DNA from: Bacteroidales bacterium
GTDB lineage: Bacteria > Bacteroidota > Bacteroidia > Bacteroidales > P3
Length of the DNA stretch: 37,401 nucleotides
Assembly: GCA_028708845.1 (NCBI GenBank)
Contig: JAQVXZ010000025.1
Location: forward strand, 1-37,401
Reading direction: 5' to 3'
The notes below the pieces were generated by a model. The model was not told where the DNA came from and searched no databases. It saw only the letters and a program-made list of their open reading frames with translations. Both the position numbers and the translations under genes were made by a program. Shown piece after piece: positions 32,636 to 37,401 of this stretch (position 1 is its first letter; each line of letters opens with the position of its first letter).

Positions 32636-33595
32636 ATGGATATATCAGTTGTTGTACCTCTTTTCAATGAAGAAGAATCTCTAACTCCTCTAACCGAGTG
32701 GATTGAGAGGGTGATGAAACAAGAGGGTTATTCTTATGAAGTTCTACTAGTTGACGATGGGTCTAATGATAAGAGTTGGGCGGTTATTGAAGAATTATCC
32801 AAAAAGAACAGTAATTTAAAAGGTATTAAGTTTAGAAGGAACTACGGTAAGAGTGCAGCCCTAAATGTTGGTTTTGAACATTCCGAGGGTGATGTAATAA
32901 TTACTATGGATGCTGACTTACAAGACTCTCCTGATGAAATACCTAGTCTCTACTCAATGATTAAGAAAGATGGTTATGACTTAGTTTCTGGCTGGAAGAA
33001 GAAGAGATATGACTCAAAATTTGCAAAAAACATACCATCCAAACTCTTTAACGCAACAACAAGAATGTTTACTGGAATTAAACTTCACGACTTCAATTGT
33101 GGGTTAAAAGCATATGATAAAGAAGTTGTTAAGTCAATAGAGGTATATGGAGAAATGCATCGCTATATTCCAGTTATTGCAAAATGGGCTGGCTTTAAAA
33201 ACATAGGAGAAAAAGTAGTTCAACACCGCAAAAGAGAATTTGGAGAAACTAAATTTGGAATGAGCAGATTTATAAATGGATACTTAGACCTAATGTCTAT
33301 AATATTTGTTTCAAAGTTTGCTAAAAAACCAATGCACTTCTTTGGAGTATGGGGAACGGTAATGTTTATCTTAGGTTTTATTTCAGCAGCAATTCTTGGA
33401 ACACAAAAGCTACTAGCAAGTATTCACCAAGAGCCAATGCGTCTGATTGCTCAAAGTCCTTATTTTTATCTTTCACTTATGCTAATGATTTTAGGCTGTA
33501 TGATGTTCCTAACAGGGTTCCTTGCAGAACTAATAGGCAGAAACTCACCAACAAGAAACACCTATCTAATTCAAAAGAAAGCAAATCTTAATTAA
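32636..33595 (+). CDS. GT2 family glycosyltransferase with C-terminal membrane helices
   Basis: A 319-residue family 2 glycosyltransferase of the polyprenyl-phosphate sugar synthase type (DPM1/ArnC/GtrB-like). The GT-A domain has VVVPLFNEEESL (residues 5-16), LLVDDGSNDKS with Asp40 and Asp41, and the metal-binding MDADLQDSPDEIP (Asp92, Asp94). HRKREFGETKFGMSRFINGY follows near residue 205. Two membrane segments at about 240-262 and 275-300 anchor it in the inner membrane. It most likely loads a sugar onto undecaprenyl phosphate. The sugar is not evident, although the heptose genes that follow by two bases make an envelope glycan role likely. Confidence 0.92.
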   Translation: MDISVVVPLFNEEESLTPLTEWIERVMKQEGYSYEVLLVDDGSNDKSWAVIEELSKKNSNLKGIKFRRNYGKSAALNVGFEHSEGDVIITMDADLQDSPDEIPSLYSMIKKDGYDLVSGWKKKRYDSKFAKNIPSKLFNATTRMFTGIKLHDFNCGLKAYDKEVVKSIEVYGEMHRYIPVIAKWAGFKNIGEKVVQHRKREFGETKFGMSRFINGYLDLMSIIFVSKFAKKPMHFFGVWGTVMFILGFISAAILGTQKLLASIHQEPMRLIAQSPYFYLSLMLMILGCMMFLTGFLAELIGRNSPTRNTYLIQKKANLN

Positions 33596-33597
33596 TT

Positions 33598-34170
33598 ATG
33601 AGGATTAAAGAAGTTATACAAGAGTCCGTTAGCCTAAAAACCAAATTATTGAACGATGAAGCCTTTATAAGAGAAATTGAAAAGGTTAAGGACGTTATGG
33701 TAAAAGCATTAAAGGATAATAAGAAAATACTATGGTGTGGTAATGGCGGAAGTGCTGCAGATTGCCAACACTTGGCAGCAGAGTTTTCTGGAAGGTTCTA
33801 CTACGATAGACCACCCTTAAGATCAGAGGCACTACATTGCAATACATCTTATTTAACAGCAGTTGCAAACGATTATGGGTATGATGTAATTTATAGTAGG
33901 ATGATTAAAGCAATGGGAGATAAGGGAGATATCATTGTAGGAGTTTCAACCTCTGGTAATTCCAAAAACATTATCCTTGCATTGGAAGAGGCAAAAGAAA
34001 GAGGGATGATAAGAATAAGTTTTACAGGTAATGGTGGCGGAGAGATGAAGAATAAATCAGATTATGTACTTGATATACCATCATCCGACACTCCAAGAGT
34101 ACAAGAATGCCATATAATGGTAGGACATATATTATGTGAATTGGTTGAAGCAGAAATGTTTCCTCGATAA
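33598..34170 (+). CDS. gmhA: D-sedoheptulose 7-phosphate isomerase
   Basis: A 190-residue SIS-domain enzyme that turns sedoheptulose 7-phosphate into D-glycero-D-manno-heptose 7-phosphate, the first step to ADP-heptose (or GDP-heptose). CGNGGSAADCQHLAAEFSGR (residues 47-66) and GVSTSGNSKNIILALEEA carry the phosphate- and substrate-binding residues. TPRVQECHIMVGHILCELVE near the C-terminus has the conserved Glu and His. The length is normal. It is two bases after the glycosyltransferase gene and 14 bases before gmhB. Confidence 0.95.
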   Translation: MRIKEVIQESVSLKTKLLNDEAFIREIEKVKDVMVKALKDNKKILWCGNGGSAADCQHLAAEFSGRFYYDRPPLRSEALHCNTSYLTAVANDYGYDVIYSRMIKAMGDKGDIIVGVSTSGNSKNIILALEEAKERGMIRISFTGNGGGEMKNKSDYVLDIPSSDTPRVQECHIMVGHILCELVEAEMFPR

Positions 34171-34184
34171 AAGATAATTAAAGA

Positions 34185-34742
34185 ATGATAAAAAGAGAAT
34201 ATAAGACCCTATTTCTTGACCGTGATGGAGTTATTAATTTTCGCTTAGTTGATGACTACGTTAAGACTTGGGATGAGTTTAAGTTTGAACAAGGAGCTCT
34301 TGAGGCAATAAAAATATTTACAAAGCATTTCGACACCATAGTAGTGGTTACAAACCAACAAGGAGTTGCAAAAGGCTTGATGAGTGAAGAGGATTTGATT
34401 TCAATTCATAATAAGATGAAGAAAGAGATTGAAGAAAATGGAGGAAGAATAGATAAGATATACTATTGTACTGCATTTAGACACGAGCATCATTTTTGCA
34501 GGAAACCATCAGTAGGTATGGGACTTAAGGCAAGAAAAGACTTCCCAAACTTACGTTTCAAAGAAAGTGTTATGGTGGGAGATTCAGCCTCAGATATGGA
34601 ATTTGGTAAGAAACTAAATATGCAAACTGTCTTTATCTCCAACTCAATAAAAAAGACTAGAAAATACCATAGGTTTATAAATAAAAGATTCGATTCCCTA
34701 ATTGATTACGCAAAATACTTAGAAAATGAAAAAAATAATTAG
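34185..34742 (+). CDS. gmhB: Heptose 1,7-bisphosphate phosphatase (HAD-IIIA)
   Basis: A 185-residue HAD phosphatase that removes the C7 phosphate from heptose 1,7-bisphosphate. The nucleophile motif FLDRDGVIN has Asp12 and Asp14. VVVTNQQGVAKGLMSEEDL is the typical second block, and VGDSASDMEFGKK is motif IV. The zinc loop is unusual: YYCTAFRHEHHFCRKP has Cys95 and Cys105 with His100, His102 and His103 between them, whereas E. coli GmhB has CxH...CxC. Zinc could still be held by two Cys and two His. A kinase/adenylyltransferase partner (hldE type) is not in the window. The end overlaps the next gene by 17 bases. Confidence 0.9.
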   Translation: MIKREYKTLFLDRDGVINFRLVDDYVKTWDEFKFEQGALEAIKIFTKHFDTIVVVTNQQGVAKGLMSEEDLISIHNKMKKEIEENGGRIDKIYYCTAFRHEHHFCRKPSVGMGLKARKDFPNLRFKESVMVGDSASDMEFGKKLNMQTVFISNSIKKTRKYHRFINKRFDSLIDYAKYLENEKNN

Positions 34743-35754
34743 AATATCATTATTAATAACCTTAATAGGTTTTATTAGTCAAACAGCATTTTCTCAAAAC
34801 AAAATTGACGAAAAAGGTAGAAAACAAGGCGTTTGGTCTAAAAAAGATAAAAAAGGTAATAAGATATATGAGGGCACATTCAAAGATGATTACGAGGTAG
34901 GAGTTTTTACTTATTATTTTGAAGATGGCAAAACCATAAAAGCCAAAACAGAATATACCGATAAAGGAAAGTTTGCTAATACCAAGCTATTCAATAAAGA
35001 AGGAGTTATTATTTCAGATGGTTTCTATAAAAACAGAAAGAAAGATAGCGTTTGGAACCTATTCGATAGTAATGGTAAGAAAATAGGAGAAGAAAGATAT
35101 TCTAATGGTTTAAAGACAGGACAATCAAATTATTGGGATAGAGAGGGAGTTTTGGTTGAAACTTCAAACTATAAAAACGATTTAAAGAATGGTATTTATT
35201 ATAAGAACACTTACGCTAAAGGATATTTTTATCTAACCTTTAAAGATGATAAGAGAAACGGACCATACGAGGATTTCTACTACTACCAAAAGCTAAAAAT
35301 AAAGGGAACATATAAAGAAGATAAGAAAGAAGGTGAGTGGAAATACTTCGATAGCATAGGAAATAACATTAAAATTCAAGTTTGGAAAAACGATGTTAAA
35401 GAAAGTGAAAAGGTTAGAATTGACTTCGGTAGAGATACAAAATACATAGAAACCAAAGATATAGCATATTTTCATCCAACAGGTAAGAGATTAAAACTAG
35501 TTCTTTTCAGTGGAGAAGAAATATCTTGTATCAATAATATTGAAGAGTTTCTTGATATATTAAGTGTTGATGACTTCATCCAATTAAACGGAAAAATGAA
35601 ATTCTATTCACACCTAAAAGCCTTAAAAGGAATAGGAAAGAAGGTAGGAGAGGAGTACGAAATTCTACTACAACCTACATCTACAACGAAAATACTATCC
35701 GACAAAGATAGTAGAAAAGCATTAGAGCTATTATTCCAAAAGCAAGACTTCTAA
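34726..35754 (+). CDS. Secreted MORN/YwqK-repeat protein with a LytTR-like C-terminal segment
   Basis: A 342-residue protein. The signal peptide is MKKIIRISLLITLIGFISQT, with cleavage near AFSQN. Residues 28-235 hold about eight MORN-type (YwqK-like) repeats such as GRKQGVWSKKDKKGNKIYEG, NGLKTGQSNYWDREGVLVE and KEGEWKYFDSIGNN. These are structural repeats found in many envelope proteins. The last hundred residues are different: IETKDIAYFHPTGKRLKLVL, then GEEISCINNIEEFLDILSVD and DFIQLNGK. This resembles a LytTR domain in spacing but lacks its FIRxHRS core. An exported LytTR domain would not bind DNA, so the likeness may be only fold-deep. The start lies inside gmhB. Confidence 0.82.
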   Translation: MKKIIRISLLITLIGFISQTAFSQNKIDEKGRKQGVWSKKDKKGNKIYEGTFKDDYEVGVFTYYFEDGKTIKAKTEYTDKGKFANTKLFNKEGVIISDGFYKNRKKDSVWNLFDSNGKKIGEERYSNGLKTGQSNYWDREGVLVETSNYKNDLKNGIYYKNTYAKGYFYLTFKDDKRNGPYEDFYYYQKLKIKGTYKEDKKEGEWKYFDSIGNNIKIQVWKNDVKESEKVRIDFGRDTKYIETKDIAYFHPTGKRLKLVLFSGEEISCINNIEEFLDILSVDDFIQLNGKMKFYSHLKALKGIGKKVGEEYEILLQPTSTTKILSDKDSRKALELLFQKQDF

Positions 35755-35804
35755 ACTCAAAACAAAGCATAAACTCTCATTACAAAACTTAAAAACGAAA
35801 CGAT

Positions 35805-36245
35805 ATGAAACTTAAATCTCTAATAGCAATAATATCATTATTTTTTACTATGAATCTATTTGCAGTACCAGCCGATAAGACCCCAATAACTATTAAGCAA
35901 CCTAATGGGAAAACCCTAACATTTATACTCCAAGGTGATGAGAGGATATCATGGGCAAAGACCCTTGACAACTATTCTCTACTAAGAAATAAGGATGGTA
36001 ACTGGGTTTATGCAATACTTAATGAAAAAGGTGATATGATACCATCTAATATCTTAGCTTGCAATAAAGAAGAAAGAGATAAAAAAGAAGTATCGTTTCT
36101 CGAAAACATCAAAACAAACCTATTTTACAGCCAGTCTCAAACCGATAAAAAACTAAATAGAACCCAAGAACCTCAACCTCAAAAAGACATAACCCCAAGA
36201 AAGAAAAGCTGTTGGTTTAGGGATATATTTAGAAAGAAGAAATAA
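35805..36245 (+). CDS. Orphan M6-peptidase-type propeptide domain protein
   Basis: A 146-residue exported protein. The signal peptide is MKLKSLIAIISLFFTMNLFA, followed by VPADKTPITIKQPNGKTLTF and ILQGDERISWAKTLDNYSLL. This is the pattern that opens Bacteroidota M6-family metalloproteases: AVPA, a (Q)P(N/D)G(K/T) turn, (G)DE, the 'dgYtL' stretch and NKDGNWVYAILNEKGDMIPS. No zinc motif or peptidase domain follows. Instead the chain ends in a Gln/Lys/Pro-rich linker and a basic tail (PRKKSCWFRDIFRKKK). I see no frameshifted peptidase remnant in the 71 bases before dapD. It may be a stand-alone inhibitor-like domain or a truncated precursor. It lies 50 bases after the MORN gene. Confidence 0.75.
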   Translation: MKLKSLIAIISLFFTMNLFAVPADKTPITIKQPNGKTLTFILQGDERISWAKTLDNYSLLRNKDGNWVYAILNEKGDMIPSNILACNKEERDKKEVSFLENIKTNLFYSQSQTDKKLNRTQEPQPQKDITPRKKSCWFRDIFRKKK

Positions 36246-36316
36246 ATGGAATAGATTCTCTCTCCCTCTTGTCCATAAGGTAAATGCATCTGTATATGCC
36301 AATAATTCTTTTCCCC

Positions 36317-37126
36317 TTACACCGCTACTCCAAAATCCCTTAGGGCATCGTTTAGGGAGGTTTTTAGGTCGGTAGATTGCTTTCTTTTTCCGATAATTAG
36401 GGCACAGTTTACGTTGTATTTGCCAGATGGGAATTCTTTGGTGATTGAGCCAGGGATAACTACGGAGTTTTTAGGTATAAATGCTTTGTATTCGATTGGA
36501 GTCTTGCCACTTACGTCAATTATTTTGGTAGAAGATGTTATTGTGGTATTAGCTCCAAGAACTGCACCCTCACAAACTCTAACTCCTTCAACAATAATAC
36601 ATCGTGAACCAATAAAACAATTATCTTCAACAATAACAGGATTAGCTCCAACAGGCTCTAAAACTCCACCAATGCCAACTCCACCACTAAGATGAACGTT
36701 TTTTCCAATTTGAGCACAAGAACCAACCGTAGCCCAGGTGTCAACCATTGTGTTTTCATCAACATAAGCTCCAATATTAACATAAGAGGGCATAAGAATA
36801 ACGCCAGGAGCAAGATAAGAACCATAACGAGAAAGAGCATGAGGCACAACCCTTACGCCAAGTTTTGCATAGTCTTTTTTAAGAGGTATCTTATCGTAAA
36901 ACTCCATTAGTCCAAGCTCATAAGTCTTCATCTCACAGATAGGGAAGTAGAGTATAACAGCTTTTTTCACCCATTCATTCACCCTCCAATCATCACCCTC
37001 TTTTTCAGCAATCCTTATTTTTCCTTTATCTAATAGTTCAATAATATCTCTAATAGCATTTTGAGTCCCCTCTTCTTTAAGCAGTTCTCTATTTTCCCAA
37101 GCCTTTTCAATAATTTCTTTTTGCAT
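36317..37126 (-). CDS. dapD: 2,3,4,5-tetrahydropyridine-2,6-dicarboxylate N-succinyltransferase
   Basis: A 269-residue left-handed beta-helix acyltransferase of the succinylase branch of lysine and meso-diaminopimelate synthesis. The N-terminal helical part (MQKEIIEKAWENRELLKEEG) is followed by RVVPHALSRYGSYLAPGVIL and the hexapeptide-repeat helix (SYVNIGAYVDENTMVDTWAT onward). The active-site stretch GGVGIGGVLEPVGANPVIVE and EGVRVCEGAVLGANTTIT are complete, as is the C-terminal GKYNVNCALIIGKRK. The gene stands alone with a -7 box at 37149-37156 and converges on the M6-propeptide gene. Confidence 0.96.
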   Translation of the reverse strand: MQKEIIEKAWENRELLKEEGTQNAIRDIIELLDKGKIRIAEKEGDDWRVNEWVKKAVILYFPICEMKTYELGLMEFYDKIPLKKDYAKLGVRVVPHALSRYGSYLAPGVILMPSYVNIGAYVDENTMVDTWATVGSCAQIGKNVHLSGGVGIGGVLEPVGANPVIVEDNCFIGSRCIIVEGVRVCEGAVLGANTTITSSTKIIDVSGKTPIEYKAFIPKNSVVIPGSITKEFPSGKYNVNCALIIGKRKQSTDLKTSLNDALRDFGVAV

Positions 37127-37148
37127 TCTAATTTCTTATTTTGATTTA

Positions 37149-37156
37149 CAAAAATA
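37149..37156 (-). promoter_or_regulatory. -7 box for dapD
   Basis: The minus strand reads TATTTTTG, matching TAnnTTTG, 23 bases before the dapD start. An ATTG at 37179-37182 lies 22 bases further upstream, slightly more than the usual spacing. Confidence 0.5.
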
Positions 37157-37169
37157 CATAAAAACTAAC

Positions 37170-37177
37170 TACCTTTG
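37170..37177 (+). promoter_or_regulatory. -7 box pointing into the 7-bp repeat array
   Basis: TACCTTTG matches TAnnTTTG on the plus strand, 24 bases before the heptanucleotide array. No plus-strand gene is visible before the window ends, so it either serves a gene outside, transcribes the repeat itself, or is a chance match. Confidence 0.35.
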
Positions 37178-37200
37178 CCAATTATTAATAATAATTATAA

Positions 37201-37328
37201 GTCGAAAGTCGAAAGTCTAAAGTCGAAAGTCGAAAGTCGAAAGTCGAAGGTCTAAAGTCTAAAGTCTAAGGTCTAAAGTCTAAGGTCTTTAAAGTCTTTA
37301 AAATCTCTAAGCTCCTTAAGCTCCTTAA
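37201..37328. repeat. 7-bp tandem repeat array G with 9-bp extensions
   Basis: Twelve contiguous heptanucleotides of GTCGAAA or GTCTAAA (some ending AAG) run from 37201 to 37284. Two 9-base units GTCTTTAAA (37285-37302) and two of GCTCCTTAA (37311-37328) follow, so the array grades from 7-bp to 9-bp units. Together with the inverted arm at 37332 it fills most of the 275 bases after dapD. No open frame with a start codon runs through it. Confidence 0.93.
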
Positions 37329-37331
37329 TTT

Positions 37332-37370
37332 GTCCTTCGACCTTTGACCTTAGACCTTTGACCTAAGTCC
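37332..37370. repeat. Inverted arm of the 7-bp repeat
   Basis: On the minus strand this stretch reads as heptads of GGTCAAA, GGTCTAA and GGTCGAA, the same family as the array at 37201 but in the opposite orientation. Left and right together could fold into a long imperfect hairpin of roughly 40 bases per arm, with the 9-bp units in the loop. Confidence 0.8.
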
Positions 37371-37401
37371 TCTATTGAAGTCCCTTAATCTCAAGGTTCG
37401 C

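Noticed and set aside
34726-35754. Antitoxin of a toxin-antitoxin pair
   Set aside because: YwqK-type MORN repeats are often labelled as antitoxin in databases, but here the protein is exported and no toxin gene is adjacent; the label is not supported.
36658-36849. Leu-rich 63-aa ORF inside dapD
   Set aside because: It is a second frame of the hexapeptide repeats on the same strand; the Leu/Met richness comes from the repeat, not from a real membrane protein.

Overview
The window is a gene-dense piece of an AT-rich chromosome from a member of the Bacteroidota, most likely the order Bacteroidales. This rests on five things read from the sequence: -7 boxes of the form TAnnTTTG upstream of many genes, no purine-rich Shine-Dalgarno sites, a Porin_10-type porin, the pair of DUF4199 genes followed by a glycosyltransferase, and several secreted proteins whose signal peptides end in a Gln. 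I see no phage, plasmid, insertion sequence, CRISPR array, rRNA or complete tRNA.

Layout. 1-1100: a flavin reductase gene with a clear terminator, then two different 22-bp tandem repeat arrays. 1134-6498 (minus): a TPM-domain protein, LemA, a ParC/GyrA-type topoisomerase subunit and a secreted unknown. 6601-11747 (plus): trxB, a porin, a promoter followed by a 21-bp repeat array that reads as a 37-residue polycationic heptad peptide, an unknown 171-aa protein and recN. 11744-15765 (minus): a secreted unknown, two small membrane proteins, a palindromic 22-bp array, mutL and a small membrane-anchored protein. 15920-20986 (plus): alaS, typA and a HAD phosphatase. 21097-26143 (minus): a tightly overlapping run of secreted unknown, TPR protein, DedA, aroE and an M50-like membrane protein. 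26272-28229 (plus): trmD and a membrane protein. 28560-30329: a divergent peroxiredoxin/oxyR pair. 30461-31174: a pirin. 31383-36245 (plus): two DUF4199 proteins, a GT2 glycosyltransferase, gmhA, gmhB, a MORN-repeat protein and an orphan M6-type propeptide. 36317-37126: dapD, followed by a 7-bp repeat array with an inverted arm.

How the genes fit together. Three redox functions are near each other: trxB, and the divergent peroxiredoxin/OxyR pair, which looks like a self-contained peroxide response. DNA upkeep is represented by the topoisomerase subunit, RecN and MutL, and translation by AlaS, TypA and TrmD. The 31-34 kb run makes ADP-heptose precursors (GmhA, GmhB) next to a polyprenyl-phosphate-type sugar transferase, so it probably serves envelope glycan synthesis.

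The most unusual content is between the genes. Six arrays with a 21- or 22-bp unit sit in intergenic spaces, and a seventh has a 7-bp unit. Three 21-bp arrays (9420, 21016 and 28333) belong to one sequence family. The first of these is an open reading frame directly behind the best promoter in the window. It encodes a 37-residue peptide with 21 Lys/Arg and a perfect 3-4 hydrophobic spacing, and its repeat units differ by synonymous changes at the conserved codons. The other arrays (1009 and 13505) carry palindromic cores at exactly 22-bp pitch, and in one of them the outer palindrome pair co-varies.
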